The notes: generated from the sequence alone by a model not told the origin. A DNA stretch of 64,000 nt from Algoriphagus vanfongensis DSM 17529 (GCF_000429465.1 NZ_AUBX01000009.1:434001-498000); one strand, 5' to 3'; shown: positions 45,837 to 55,516, counted from the first letter of the stretch. Translations and numbers: made by a program.

Positions 45837-46295
45837 ATGGCAACTTTCAATCTCAAGATCAACGGACAAAGCAAACAAGTCGATGTAGATGAGGATACTC
45901 CACTGCTGTGGGTCCTTCGTGATCATCTCGGACTAGTTGGTACAAAGTTTTCATGCGGCATCGCACAGTGCGGTTCCTGCACAGTTCATATTGATGGGAC
46001 AGCCACTTTCTCGTGTGTGACTCCTGTCAGTAGTTTGGAAGGCACGGAAATCACTACTATCGAGGGACTCTCTGAAAAGGGGGATCATCCCGTGCAAAAA
46101 GCTTGGGAAGAAATTGACGTAGCTCAATGTGGCTATTGTCAGGCCGGTCAGATCATGCAAGCGGCAGCTTTTCTCAAAGAAAATCCAAGTCCAAGCATGG
46201 AAGAAATCGATGATGCTATGAACAGAAACATCTGCAGATGTGGAACCTATCATAAAATACGAGAAGCAGTAGCATTAGCCTCTAAATCCAACTAA
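45837..46295 (+). CDS. iorA: Two-iron-two-sulfur subunit of a molybdenum hydroxylase (IorA type)
   Basis: A 152-residue protein with two [2Fe-2S] sites: C40, C45, C48 and C60 (plant-ferredoxin type), and C98, C101, C133 and C135 (CGYCQAG and CRCG). It passes electrons from the molybdenum subunit. Length and order (small iron-sulfur, then large subunit) fit the isoquinoline-1-oxidoreductase/aldehyde-oxidase group, which has no FAD subunit. Two bases separate it from the large subunit gene. Confidence 0.92.
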   Translation: MATFNLKINGQSKQVDVDEDTPLLWVLRDHLGLVGTKFSCGIAQCGSCTVHIDGTATFSCVTPVSSLEGTEITTIEGLSEKGDHPVQKAWEEIDVAQCGYCQAGQIMQAAAFLKENPSPSMEEIDDAMNRNICRCGTYHKIREAVALASKSN

Positions 46296-46297
46296 TC

Positions 46298-48460
46298 ATG
46301 GCAACAAATATCAAAGAATCTAGAAGAGATTTTCTCAAAATTGCCGGGACTACGGCTGGTGGCTTACTGATTGGATTTAATTGGTTTGGATGTGATTCAC
46401 CAAAGGTGGAAGTGCTCAGCACAGATGAAGTACTTGCACAAGCCAAAAACTTCAATGCATTTCTATCCATAGCCCCATCGGGTGATGTGGTCATCTACTC
46501 ACCAAATCCTGAATTGGGACAAAACATCAAAACATCTTTCCCAATGGTCGTAGCCGAGGAGCTGGATGCAGATTGGGCCAAGGTAAGAGTACTCCAAGCC
46601 AATCTGGACACAGAAAAGTATGACCGACAGCTTACTGGCGGATCTGGGGCCATGCCTCACAGCTGGGAGCGTTTGAGAAAGGCTGGTGCAGCCGCAAAGT
46701 TTGTTCTGGTAGCAGCAGCTGCTGAGACATGGGGAGTAAGTCCTGAAGAGATTGCAGTTTCTGAAGGGGTAATTACGCATAGTGCCTCAGGTAAATCAGG
46801 TCATTTTGGCGAGTTTGTAGAGAAAGCAGCAAGCATCTCCATTCCTGATGAGCTAGCTCTCAAAGACAAAAAGGATTTTAAAATCATTGGTACTCCAGTC
46901 AAAAATGTGGATGCAAAAGAAATCTACACTGGAAAGTCCATGTATGGATTGGATTTTCATCGGGAAGGAATGAAATATGCCATGATTCAACGGGCTCCTT
47001 TTGGGATGAAAGTCAGCAAATATGACGATAGCAAAGCACGTGGAGTGACAGGAGTTAGTGAGGTAGTTCAGTTTGGCAATTCCATTGCCGTGGTTGGTAC
47101 ATCTACTTGGCCACTGATGAAAGCCAAAAAACTGCTAGAAATTGATTACGTGCCCGATGGCAATGTAGAAAGTACTGCAGATCATGACCGCATCTTCCAA
47201 GAACTGATGAGTACAGGTAAAGCTGAGGTAAAGCGAAAGGACGGTAATGTGGCCAAAGCTTTCCAAGCTGCTGCTCAAGTGGTCGAGGCAGAATATCAGT
47301 GCCCATTTTTGGCTCATTCTCCCATGGAACCTGAAAATTTCTTCGCACATATCCAGGGCGACCGATGTGAATTGATAGGTCCCACACAGACTCCGGATCG
47401 TGCCCGTCAGACAGCAGCTCAGATTTTGGGAATTCCCCCTGAGAATGTGAGTGTCGAAATCACGAGACTGGGAGGCGGATTTGGCAGAAGATTAAGAGCA
47501 GACTATGTTGAGGAAGCTGTTCATGTGGCCAAAGCCATCCAAGCACCCGTCAAGATAATTTGGAATAGAGAAGACGAACTCACGGGAGGAGCCTACAGAC
47601 CGGCTGTGCGGTATAAATTTTCTGCAGCCTTGGATGAGAATGGGTCTATGATAGGATACAAACTCAAAGGAGTGGGAATGAATGCCGGAAATACAACTCG
47701 GGAAAATAATTTTCCTTCCGGTGCGATAGAAAATGTACTGATCGAATCCATCAGCTATGACTCCAGTATCACCACCAATGCTTGGAGAGCTCCGATTACG
47801 AATTTCTTGGCGTATGCAGAGCAGAGTTTCCTAGATGAAGTAGCATTGGCTGCTGGCAAAGACCCAGTAGACTTGCGTCTGGAACTCTACGAAAAAGCTA
47901 AAAACAATCCAGTAGGAGAGTTAGGCTATGATGTCGACCGCATGATAGCAGTGACCAAAGCAGCAGCAGAGAAATCAAATTGGGGTAAAAACCCAGGCGT
48001 CAAACAAGGACTAAGTGTCTATTTCTCCCACCGAAGCTATGTAGCGCAAGTTGCTGATATAGAAATGGAAGGAGGTAGCCCAACACTGAAGCGTATCACT
48101 GCTGTCACTGATTGCGGGATGGTAGTCAATCCTATCGGTGCCAACCATCAAGTGAGGGGGGGAATTGTTGACGGAATGGGCCATGCGATGTACACCAATC
48201 TGACTTTTGAAAATGGTGTACCAAAACAGAAAAACTATGATTCCTATCGTCTCATCCGAATGAAGGAAGTTCCGGAGATCAATACACACTTCTTGGATTC
48301 TGGATTTGATCCGACTGGACTTGGCGAACCGGCACTTCCACCTACTGGCGGAGCTATTGCTAATGCGATTTTTGCAGCCACAGGAAGAAGACTGCGAAGC
48401 CAACCCTTCATAGAACAGAAAGAGTTTAGCGATATCAAATTGGAGATCAAACGAGCTTAA
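46298..48460 (+). CDS. iorB: Molybdopterin-binding subunit of a molybdenum hydroxylase (IorB type)
   Basis: A 720-residue large subunit. A Tat motif SRRDFLK starts the protein, then a hydrophobic stretch ending in a Cys (WFGC), so the complex is exported and perhaps lipid-anchored. The molybdopterin motifs GGGFGRR and GEPALPPTGGAIANA (catalytic Glu) are present. It oxidises aldehydes or N-heterocycles with water as the oxygen donor; the physiological substrate is not known. Maturation factors of the XdhC and MocA type lie 11 kb downstream. Confidence 0.92.
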   Translation: MATNIKESRRDFLKIAGTTAGGLLIGFNWFGCDSPKVEVLSTDEVLAQAKNFNAFLSIAPSGDVVIYSPNPELGQNIKTSFPMVVAEELDADWAKVRVLQANLDTEKYDRQLTGGSGAMPHSWERLRKAGAAAKFVLVAAAAETWGVSPEEIAVSEGVITHSASGKSGHFGEFVEKAASISIPDELALKDKKDFKIIGTPVKNVDAKEIYTGKSMYGLDFHREGMKYAMIQRAPFGMKVSKYDDSKARGVTGVSEVVQFGNSIAVVGTSTWPLMKAKKLLEIDYVPDGNVESTADHDRIFQELMSTGKAEVKRKDGNVAKAFQAAAQVVEAEYQCPFLAHSPMEPENFFAHIQGDRCELIGPTQTPDRARQTAAQILGIPPENVSVEITRLGGGFGRRLRADYVEEAVHVAKAIQAPVKIIWNREDELTGGAYRPAVRYKFSAALDENGSMIGYKLKGVGMNAGNTTRENNFPSGAIENVLIESISYDSSITTNAWRAPITNFLAYAEQSFLDEVALAAGKDPVDLRLELYEKAKNNPVGELGYDVDRMIAVTKAAAEKSNWGKNPGVKQGLSVYFSHRSYVAQVADIEMEGGSPTLKRITAVTDCGMVVNPIGANHQVRGGIVDGMGHAMYTNLTFENGVPKQKNYDSYRLIRMKEVPEINTHFLDSGFDPTGLGEPALPPTGGAIANAIFAATGRRLRSQPFIEQKEFSDIKLEIKRA

Positions 48461-48473
48461 TCAAGCAAAAACA

Positions 48474-48510
48474 AAACAGCCCCAGAAATATTTCTGGGGC
48501 TGTTTTTTTA
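48474..48510. terminator. Terminator between iorB and glnS
   Basis: ACAGCCCCAGAAA with its complement around a short TAT loop, flanked by A-rich and T-rich runs on both sides. It can serve both converging genes. Confidence 0.9.
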
Positions 48511-48525
48511 TGGTGTATTTAAATC

Positions 48526-50559
48526 TCAATTGATCTTTTCCGAGATTTCCTTTAAAAGCTCATTGGAGTCATTTTTTCCAGACTCAATAAACTCCTGAAT
48601 GGCCGGATTCATTTCCTGACCTTTTTCAAGCAAAACAGACAGTGCTAGCATGACACCGATTCTCGTGCCTACTTTTTTCACTGAAGTACCAAAGAGCGGC
48701 TCCAATTCTTCATAAGAGACTTCCTCCGCCAATTTCAAAATTGAAGATTTCGCAGTTTCCAGTTTATCCCCTGAGAGATTGGTCAGTTTTTTACTGATTT
48801 GCTGGATTTCACTCATTGCCTTTTTCTTTGGCTGGTTTTGTGAAGGCGCCTTTGGTTGAGATTGGTTTTGAGCAGGAGCTTTTTCTTGCTTTGCCCAAGT
48901 ATCTTTCAGACCGACAGTTTTATTAAACACCAACTTATCGGCAGTACTGTCTGGATCCAGAGCAAAATAGCCCAATCGCTGGAATTGAAAATGGCTACCC
49001 ACTTGAGCATCTTTCAATATAGGTTCCAAATAGGCTTCTTGAATCACATTCAAAGAATCTGGATTCACAAATTCCAAGAAGTTTTTATCCTCGTGACTGT
49101 CTGGTGCTTCGTCCAAAAACAGTCTGTCATATTCTCTGACCTCAGCTTTAAATGCGTGCTCGATCGAAACCCAATGCAAAGTTCCTTTTACCTTTCTCGT
49201 ACTCGCTTCCGTACCACTTCCAGATCGAGACTCCTCATCATAGGTACAGTGGATCTCCTGAATTTCGCCCTTCTCATCCTTCACAACAGAATTTGCTTGA
49301 ATGATGTAAGCACTTTTCAACCGAACTTCATTGCCAAGAGACAGTCTGAAAAATTTCTTTCCACCATCTTCTCTGAAATCTTCCCGCTCAATGTATAATT
49401 CTCTGGAGAAAGGCACCTCGTGAGTTCCTGAATTCGGATCTTCTGGATTGTTTTCCATGGCAAGAATTTCAGTCTTTCCTTCTGGAAAATTAGTTATGAC
49501 CAATTTTACCGGATTCAAAACACCCATTACACGGGTAGCTGATTTATTCAAATCCTCTCGGATACAATACTCCAATAGCGAAACATCAGTGACATTGTCT
49601 CTTTTGGAAATGCCAGAAACCTCACTGAATTTTCGGATAGAATCCGGTGTATATCCTCTTCTCCTCAAACCTGAGATCGTTGGCATCCTTGGATCATCCC
49701 AACCCGATACGATGTTCTTTTGTACCAATTCGAGTAATTTTCTTTTACTCATGACCGTATAGCTGAGATTACGTCTGGCAAACTCGCGCTGCTTTGGTCT
49801 CAAAGTGGCTGGATCATATACCTGATCGAGGTACCAATCGTACAGTTCACGGTGTGCCTTGAACTCTAAGGTGCAAAGTGAATGAGAAACCTGCTCCACA
49901 TAGTCAGACTGGCCATGCGCCCAGTCATACATTGGATAAATGCACCATTCATTTCCCGTTCTATGATGAGATTTGTTGATGATCCGATATAAGATAGGAT
50001 CTCTCATGTGCATATTGGGAGAGGCCATATCGATTTTGGCACGAAGGAGATAGGAGCCTGCGGCAAATTCACCATTCTTCATTTTCTCGAAGAGTTCCAG
50101 ATTTTCCTCGACCGGTCTATTTCTATAGGGGCTATCTGTCCCAGCTGTGGTAGGAGTTCCTTTTTGAGAAGCTATTTGTTCAGAACTTTGCTGATCTACA
50201 TAGGCTTTTCCTTCTTTGATAAGCTGAATAGCCCAATCATAAAGCTGCTGAAAGTAATCTGATGAATAGCACTCTTGGGCCCATTGAAAACCCAACCAAG
50301 CAATATCTCGCTTGATCGCGTCGACATATTCCTGCTCTTCCTTGGCTGGATTGGTGTCATCAAAGCGCAAATTGACAGGGGCATTGTATTTTTCTCCCAA
50401 ACCAAAATTCAAACATATCGAAGCTGCATGTCCGATATGTAAGTATCCGTTTGGCTCAGGAGGAAATCTAAAGCGAAGCTTCTCCTGCGAAAAGCCATTT
50501 TCTAGATCTTCCTCGATGATGTGTTCTATGAAATTGAGTGATTCTATGGGTTCTTTCAT
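48526..50559 (-). CDS. glnS: Glutaminyl-tRNA synthetase with extra C-terminal domain
   Basis: A class I synthetase charging tRNA-Gln. I start it at the ATG at 50559 (MKEPIESLNF); a TTG 21 bases earlier would add seven residues. HIGH-type PPEPNGYLHIGHA and KMSKS-type MSKRKL are present. The canonical core ends at about residue 556. Residues 557-677 are extra: a Gln/Pro/Lys-rich linker (about 557-580), then an all-helical domain of about 95 residues. Deinococcus GlnRS also has a C-terminal extension (YqeY-like), but I cannot show that this one is homologous. It may help bind tRNA. Confidence 0.93.
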   Translation of the reverse strand: MKEPIESLNFIEHIIEEDLENGFSQEKLRFRFPPEPNGYLHIGHAASICLNFGLGEKYNAPVNLRFDDTNPAKEEQEYVDAIKRDIAWLGFQWAQECYSSDYFQQLYDWAIQLIKEGKAYVDQQSSEQIASQKGTPTTAGTDSPYRNRPVEENLELFEKMKNGEFAAGSYLLRAKIDMASPNMHMRDPILYRIINKSHHRTGNEWCIYPMYDWAHGQSDYVEQVSHSLCTLEFKAHRELYDWYLDQVYDPATLRPKQREFARRNLSYTVMSKRKLLELVQKNIVSGWDDPRMPTISGLRRRGYTPDSIRKFSEVSGISKRDNVTDVSLLEYCIREDLNKSATRVMGVLNPVKLVITNFPEGKTEILAMENNPEDPNSGTHEVPFSRELYIEREDFREDGGKKFFRLSLGNEVRLKSAYIIQANSVVKDEKGEIQEIHCTYDEESRSGSGTEASTRKVKGTLHWVSIEHAFKAEVREYDRLFLDEAPDSHEDKNFLEFVNPDSLNVIQEAYLEPILKDAQVGSHFQFQRLGYFALDPDSTADKLVFNKTVGLKDTWAKQEKAPAQNQSQPKAPSQNQPKKKAMSEIQQISKKLTNLSGDKLETAKSSILKLAEEVSYEELEPLFGTSVKKVGTRIGVMLALSVLLEKGQEMNPAIQEFIESGKNDSNELLKEISEKIN

Positions 50560-50600
50560 TTTTGAAAAATTGAATGCCAAAATTACTTCAAATGATAGGA

Positions 50601-50654
50601 ATTACAACTTCTGAAGTGCTTCCTTCAATTACAACTTCTGAAGTGCTTCCTTCA
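50601..50654. repeat. Perfect tandem duplication of 27 bases
   Basis: The unit from 50601 to 50627 is repeated exactly at 50628-50654. Each copy holds the inverted repeat CTGAAG/CTTCAG around six bases. It lies between the glnS start and the end of a small unknown gene. A recent duplication of a short hairpin is the simplest reading. Confidence 0.9.
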
Positions 50655-50677
50655 GACCAAGACTTGATTTTTCTTTT

Positions 50678-51025
50678 TCAAATCTCATCCATTTCTCTTT
50701 CCTGCCAAATGGGTCCAATGAGTAGTACGGTTTCCTTGCCAGAATCTAGCTGAAGTTGTACCTCCATTGACTCACGCTTCTTATCATGGATCGCGAGGCA
50801 AGCATTGAAATGAACTAAGTCAAAATCAAAACGAACGCTCCCTGTTTGACCAATCAACTGAAGGGACCGAGGATCAACTTCTACATTTTCCACTACTGCA
50901 CCTTCACTTTTGTAATAGTAAGAAAGGAAAATCCCCAATTCATTTTGCTTGAGAGCAAATAACTGAATCAGCTGATCTTTAGGGTTTTCAGATTTTGGGA
51001 AATCAAAAGTCCAAGTTTCCTTCAT
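50678..51025 (-). CDS. Hypothetical small protein
   Basis: A 115-residue protein (MKETWTFDFPKSENPKDQ). The frame is open further upstream, but a longer version would overlap the divergent cysteine desulfurase gene, so the ATG at 51025 is preferred. Predominantly beta (SVRFDFDLVHFNACLAIHD), no signal peptide. Not recognised; possibly a small ligand-binding or chaperone-like beta domain. Confidence 0.55.
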   Translation of the reverse strand: MKETWTFDFPKSENPKDQLIQLFALKQNELGIFLSYYYKSEGAVVENVEVDPRSLQLIGQTGSVRFDFDLVHFNACLAIHDKKRESMEVQLQLDSGKETVLLIGPIWQEREMDEI

Positions 51026-51100
51026 GAAGTTTAGATTTGATGGAATGAAGTTACTTGATTTTAGTAAGCTGGAGCGCATAGAAACCTTTATTTTAGAAAA

Positions 51101-52243
51101 ATGAATTACCCGATATACCTGGATTACAATGCAACTTGCCCATGCAGCCCTGAGGTCTTGGAGGAAATGTTGCCTTATTTTTCGCAGCATTTTGGAAATG
51201 CCGCCAGCAAAAGTCATCCATACGGTTGGGTGGCGGAAAATGCCGTAGAAGAAGCTAGGGAGAGGATTGCGCTTTTAATCGGGGCAAAACCTAAAGAAAT
51301 TATTTTCACATCTGGAGCTACAGAGTCCATCAATTTGGCTCTAAAAGGAACTTTTGATTGCTATTCTGGTCAGCCACAGCACTATATTTCTTGTCAGACC
51401 GAGCATAAGGCCGTTTTGGACACCTTGTCAGAATTGGCAGCAAAAGGGGCTGAAATAACTCTTTTGCCGGTGAATGAGCAGGGTGAAATCGATTTGGTAG
51501 AGTTAGGAAATTCCATTTTGCCCCATACCAAAGTGATTTGCCTGATGTGGGCAAATAACGAAACAGGCCTAATTCATCCTATTGAAAAAGTAGCTGAAAT
51601 CGCAGCATCAAGGAACCTAATGTTGGTGACCGATGCTGTACAGGCAACAGGGAAAATCCCTGTCCACACAGATGGGATTCACCTGATGGCTTTATCGGCT
51701 CACAAGCTCTACGGGCCAAAGGGAGTGGGAGCTTTGTACGTTCGTCACAATCATATACTTCCCAAACCTCTAGCTCAAATCCATGGAGGAGGACATGAGA
51801 AAGGCATGCGAAGCGGTACCTTAAATGTACCTGCTATTGTCGGTTTTGGTAAGGCCGCCGAACTGAGAATCTCCAACATGAAATCTGAGACGGAAAGACT
51901 CCAAAACCTTCGAAATGAGTTGGAAAGGGGGATCTTAGAAATCCCTGGAACACAATTGAATTCTAGTCAAAATGATCGGCTGCCGCATGTCAGCAATATT
52001 TCTTTTGAAGGGATAGAAGGTGAAGAACTACTTCGAAAGGTTTGTCAAAAAATCGCCGTAAGTTCTGGCTCAGCCTGTACATCTATCAACCCTAAGCCAA
52101 GTCATGTACTGGAAGCCATGGGTATTCAATCAGATCTGGCCAGAGCATCCATTCGTTTTAGTCTTGGGTTGATGACAAAAGAGGAGGATATCAATAAAGC
52201 CGTGGACTGGGTAAGAGAAGTAGTAGAATCACTCAGACCTTAA
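51101..52243 (+). CDS. Cysteine desulfurase (NifS/IscS family)
   Basis: A 380-residue class V PLP enzyme that takes sulfur from cysteine for iron-sulfur clusters and thiolation. The PLP lysine is K202 in LSAHKLYGPKG and the persulfide cysteine is C326 in SSGSACTS. Length and short active-site loop suit the IscS/NifS group. No iscU or suf genes are adjacent. Confidence 0.92.
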   Translation: MNYPIYLDYNATCPCSPEVLEEMLPYFSQHFGNAASKSHPYGWVAENAVEEARERIALLIGAKPKEIIFTSGATESINLALKGTFDCYSGQPQHYISCQTEHKAVLDTLSELAAKGAEITLLPVNEQGEIDLVELGNSILPHTKVICLMWANNETGLIHPIEKVAEIAASRNLMLVTDAVQATGKIPVHTDGIHLMALSAHKLYGPKGVGALYVRHNHILPKPLAQIHGGGHEKGMRSGTLNVPAIVGFGKAAELRISNMKSETERLQNLRNELERGILEIPGTQLNSSQNDRLPHVSNISFEGIEGEELLRKVCQKIAVSSGSACTSINPKPSHVLEAMGIQSDLARASIRFSLGLMTKEEDINKAVDWVREVVESLRP

Positions 52244-52271
52244 TTTTTTTTAGAATCACTGTTCACTTTAT

Positions 52272-52344
52272 GTCTTTGAGTTGATAAGGAGGCAAAGAGT
52301 CACAAAAGACTCAGTTAGCTACTTCCATATTTTAACTCAAAGAC
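52272..52344 (+). repeat. Inverted repeat and nested hairpin upstream of the large lipoprotein gene
   Basis: An 11-base perfect inverted repeat, GTCTTTGAGTT at 52272-52282 and AACTCAAAGAC at 52334-52344, ends one base before the start codon at 52346. Inside it GAGTC (52297-52301) pairs with GACTC (52308-52312). If transcribed, the right arm would hide the start region; alternatively TGTCTTTG in the left arm is a weak -7 box and the repeat is an operator. Confidence 0.55.
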
Positions 52345-52345
52345 T

Positions 52346-54889
52346 ATGAAACGAAGATCCTTACTTTTCAGCGGCCTGTTGGTTAGCTTTCTTATGCTCA
52401 TGTATTCCTGCCAGGAAGATACAGAACCTATTGATCCCTCGGATCCTTCGGAAGGAGAAAAACCGGAGGAGACGTTTCAGATTCAGGATGTTCAGATTGT
52501 TCTACCAAATGGTACTGATGTTGATTTAGAAGGGGCTCAGATGCTATCATTGGGGGTGTCTTTTCCAGTGGCAGCTGACGGCAAATCAAAAACAATTCAG
52601 ACTCCCGGCTCAGGTCAACTAGCTTATCTGTTTGATAAAAATGGACAGTTGATCTTGGCAGGCTATATTTCAGGAGCACAAAAAAACATCAGTCCGAGTA
52701 CAACTGCCGATTTTCTACTGTATTTATCGACAGGTCTTTGGCTCAGTGAGGATGACCTTGCAAGTACTTTCTTTGGCAATATCGGTAGTTACGAAGAGGT
52801 AAAGACTTGGCATAAGGAGTTTGAAGAGCTTTGGAAAATTAATCCATCATTGCTTTCAGGAGATTCATACATCGCACCCCTTAATGCGGCAATGGCAAAA
52901 TTACTTCCAAAGTCAATCGAGCTAGATATCAGAAGCAGGGTAGCAGAAAACACAAGAGTTTCGGACATATCAATCGATGAGTCTGATATCAAAAGCGGAA
53001 TTCAAATTTTTGAAGAAGATTTAGGAAAAATAGCTGTCAGCAACTACTACAGAAGAAGGTCCCATGCGTTTTTCTACAAAATGAGTTCAAAGATGACAGA
53101 TGGCAAAGTAGTAGAACATCTTTCTAACATAGGAAAAGGAACAAGTTCTGAAGTAGATTTTCCAGTAAGTCCCACAACTGGTTTCACTACCGCGACAGGT
53201 ATCATTGGAGGGGCTATTGATGGAAATATCGCCAATGCTGGTGTAGTCACTACGGAGCCTGTTTCACTTACCTTAGCGGATAGTGAAGATGAAAAAACCT
53301 ACAAAGTGAGGGTAGTCGGTGCAGGAGGAGTGAATCACGCGATCCAATTGACAGATCAAGAGCAAATCAAGCAACTGAGGCTGTCTATGGAGACATTTGT
53401 AATAGATTTTTTCCTCCCTATGGGCATGCAAATGGTAGGATGGAAAGGAAAGCTAAACTCAGCCGGTTTTGATGTAGGAGATGGCCCGTTGGTAGGTTTT
53501 GTTGACAAAATGGAGGTCATCATCAATGCCAGTCCGGCAACTTATGACCACATTAAAAAAGGGAAATACAAGGATGCATTGAAAGCTTTTGGAGAATATC
53601 TGGTTTTCGAGGGAGGTGGAAATAAGCACTTTGAAGACGTGATGACCGGACTGATCAATGTTGCAAAATATATCGCTTCCAAGCAAAATGTAGATATTCA
53701 GGGAGTGTCCGAAAAGCTGGATACCAAGGCTATCACCAAATTCGGAGAAATCCTTAAAATCGTCAATACTGTAGTGGCAGGGCAGGATCTGGCTCTGGTT
53801 TCCTTTGGGATTTCCATGTCCCGCAATATCGAAGAATGGACTGTTCATGCGCGGTCAGCCAAAGTCAGTCTGATTCCTGCTGAAGCGACCGTGAGCAGTA
53901 GAGGACATAAAGAAATCAAAGCTGAAATCAAGAATTTAGATGAGGAAGGGGATAACTTTCCATACTTCAAATGGAGTACTTCAGGCAAATTTGGATATAT
54001 CCAAGATGCAAAAGGAAACAAAGGCAAGAACTTCGAAAGCTCCGATACTGCTGTCACATACTATTCTGAGACCAATGCCAACGACCTTCCAGAAGAAAAT
54101 AATTTCGAATACATCTATGTAGAAGCTTACTATAAAAACCAACTTATAGGAAGAGATACCACGGTCTTGAACTTAAAAAAGAGTGCCTATATGTTGAAAC
54201 CCGGAGGGCTGGTGCTTTCAGGCAAGGAAGACCTAGTATCTTCAGCCAAATTGTATATCGAGCCTGTAGCCCAACGTGATGAAGATTTTGCCGGAAAAAA
54301 AGTGGTATGGACTACGGAAGGGAAACACGGAAAATTGGTCAATTTTGCCGAGCATGGCAATGTCATTACCACCTTTGACACAAACTCCATTAATTATTTA
54401 TGCACTGATGAAGATACTGAAAAAGGCACCGAAACGGTCAAAGCAAGGATTTATGAAAAGTCGGCAGTGGATGGAGAATATTTTCTATTTGAGGAACTTA
54501 CCTTAGAAATAGAAATAGACAATTCGGAAAATATCAAAATTGTAACTGTTGATCTTCAGGTCACATCATTCTCCAATCATACGGGAAATTACCTGAACTG
54601 TGGATCAGGTGTACACTTTTTGATAGAGCCCGTAGAAAACGCCATATCCTATACTGCCAAGATCATTGATTTCAGTCCCGGTGCTAATGTGATGATAGGA
54701 AGGTCATCTTCCTGGAGTGCCTCAAAAACACCTAATGAAGATGGGCTATATGAATTCAGCTATGTGTTTGTCAAATCAGGTAGCAGACCAGAGCACTTAG
54801 GTTGGCCGGATTGCGGAGGTTTCATGGCTGAAGCTGGCAAATACAAAGGGAAAGCACAGGTGGTCATTCGACTCAAAGCGCCAGAATAG
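52346..54889 (+). CDS. Large hypothetical lipoprotein
   Basis: An 847-residue exported protein (C22 in MLMYSCQED) with an acidic linker (IDPSDPSEGEKPEE). The N-terminal half is mostly helical; the C-terminal third (about 505-730) looks like repeated Ig-like or bacterial surface beta domains (SLIPAEATVSSRGHKEIKAE; SGKEDLVSSAKLYIEP). I do not recognise a named family. The next gene, an ECF sigma factor, starts within 24-78 bases, so it may belong to that operon and could be its target or sensor. Confidence 0.7.
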   Translation: MKRRSLLFSGLLVSFLMLMYSCQEDTEPIDPSDPSEGEKPEETFQIQDVQIVLPNGTDVDLEGAQMLSLGVSFPVAADGKSKTIQTPGSGQLAYLFDKNGQLILAGYISGAQKNISPSTTADFLLYLSTGLWLSEDDLASTFFGNIGSYEEVKTWHKEFEELWKINPSLLSGDSYIAPLNAAMAKLLPKSIELDIRSRVAENTRVSDISIDESDIKSGIQIFEEDLGKIAVSNYYRRRSHAFFYKMSSKMTDGKVVEHLSNIGKGTSSEVDFPVSPTTGFTTATGIIGGAIDGNIANAGVVTTEPVSLTLADSEDEKTYKVRVVGAGGVNHAIQLTDQEQIKQLRLSMETFVIDFFLPMGMQMVGWKGKLNSAGFDVGDGPLVGFVDKMEVIINASPATYDHIKKGKYKDALKAFGEYLVFEGGGNKHFEDVMTGLINVAKYIASKQNVDIQGVSEKLDTKAITKFGEILKIVNTVVAGQDLALVSFGISMSRNIEEWTVHARSAKVSLIPAEATVSSRGHKEIKAEIKNLDEEGDNFPYFKWSTSGKFGYIQDAKGNKGKNFESSDTAVTYYSETNANDLPEENNFEYIYVEAYYKNQLIGRDTTVLNLKKSAYMLKPGGLVLSGKEDLVSSAKLYIEPVAQRDEDFAGKKVVWTTEGKHGKLVNFAEHGNVITTFDTNSINYLCTDEDTEKGTETVKARIYEKSAVDGEYFLFEELTLEIEIDNSENIKIVTVDLQVTSFSNHTGNYLNCGSGVHFLIEPVENAISYTAKIIDFSPGANVMIGRSSSWSASKTPNEDGLYEFSYVFVKSGSRPEHLGWPDCGGFMAEAGKYKGKAQVVIRLKAPE

Positions 54890-54967
54890 TCAGTTTTTGG
54901 ATCAAATAACAGCTTGATTTTCAGTTTCTCGGGAATCCTCCTAAATTTAAAGACTGACCTTCAACCT

Positions 54968-55516
54968 GTGACCAAAACCACTTCCCATTTCTCCGAATTA
55001 CCCAAACAATGGCTGGATTCTGCTTATCAAAATAATCAGAATTGGTGTATCCGATATGTAATCAAAAATCAAGGGAGTGAACAAGAAGCCAAAGATATCT
55101 TTCAGGATAGTTTGGCAGCAGCATGGGTAAATCTCAGAACCGGGAAATTCGAAGGAAACGAAGAAAATTTCCATGGCTACATCCGACAAATCTGTAAGTA
55201 TAAATGGCTCAACGAACTGAAGAGAAAAGGTCGTTTTACCAATGCAATAGATTTGGAGAGAATGGATGCGACGCCAGATGACAATGAAGACTTGAATCTA
55301 TTACTCGATGAAACTGACATTCTCATGAAGTCCATCGAATCATTGGGAGACAATTGCAAGGTCATTCTGAAAGCATTTTATTATCTCAAAGAATCCTTGA
55401 CTGAAATCGCCCATAAAATGGGCACCACCGACCAGAGCATCAAAACAATCAAATACCGATGCATGAACCGGCTGAGAAAAGCCTACATAGCCTTAAAATC
55501 ACAAAATGAGCGATAA
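54968..55516 (+). CDS. ECF-type RNA polymerase sigma factor
   Basis: A sigma-70 family factor of the extracytoplasmic-function class. Region 2 (NQNWCIRYVIKNQGSEQEAKDIFQDSLAAAWVN) and region 4 (LGDNCKVILKAFYYLKESLTEIAHKMGTTDQSIKTIKYRCMNRLRKAY) are both present, separated by a short linker. A GTG at 54968 gives 182 residues; a TTG at 54914 would add 18. The stop overlaps the next gene by 11 bases. It should direct transcription of a regulon that may include the upstream lipoprotein. Confidence 0.85.
   Translation: MTKTTSHFSELPKQWLDSAYQNNQNWCIRYVIKNQGSEQEAKDIFQDSLAAAWVNLRTGKFEGNEENFHGYIRQICKYKWLNELKRKGRFTNAIDLERMDATPDDNEDLNLLLDETDILMKSIESLGDNCKVILKAFYYLKESLTEIAHKMGTTDQSIKTIKYRCMNRLRKAYIALKSQNER

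Noticed and set aside
50601..50654. Two direct repeats as the start of a CRISPR array.
   Set aside because: The copies are adjacent without a spacer and there are only two.
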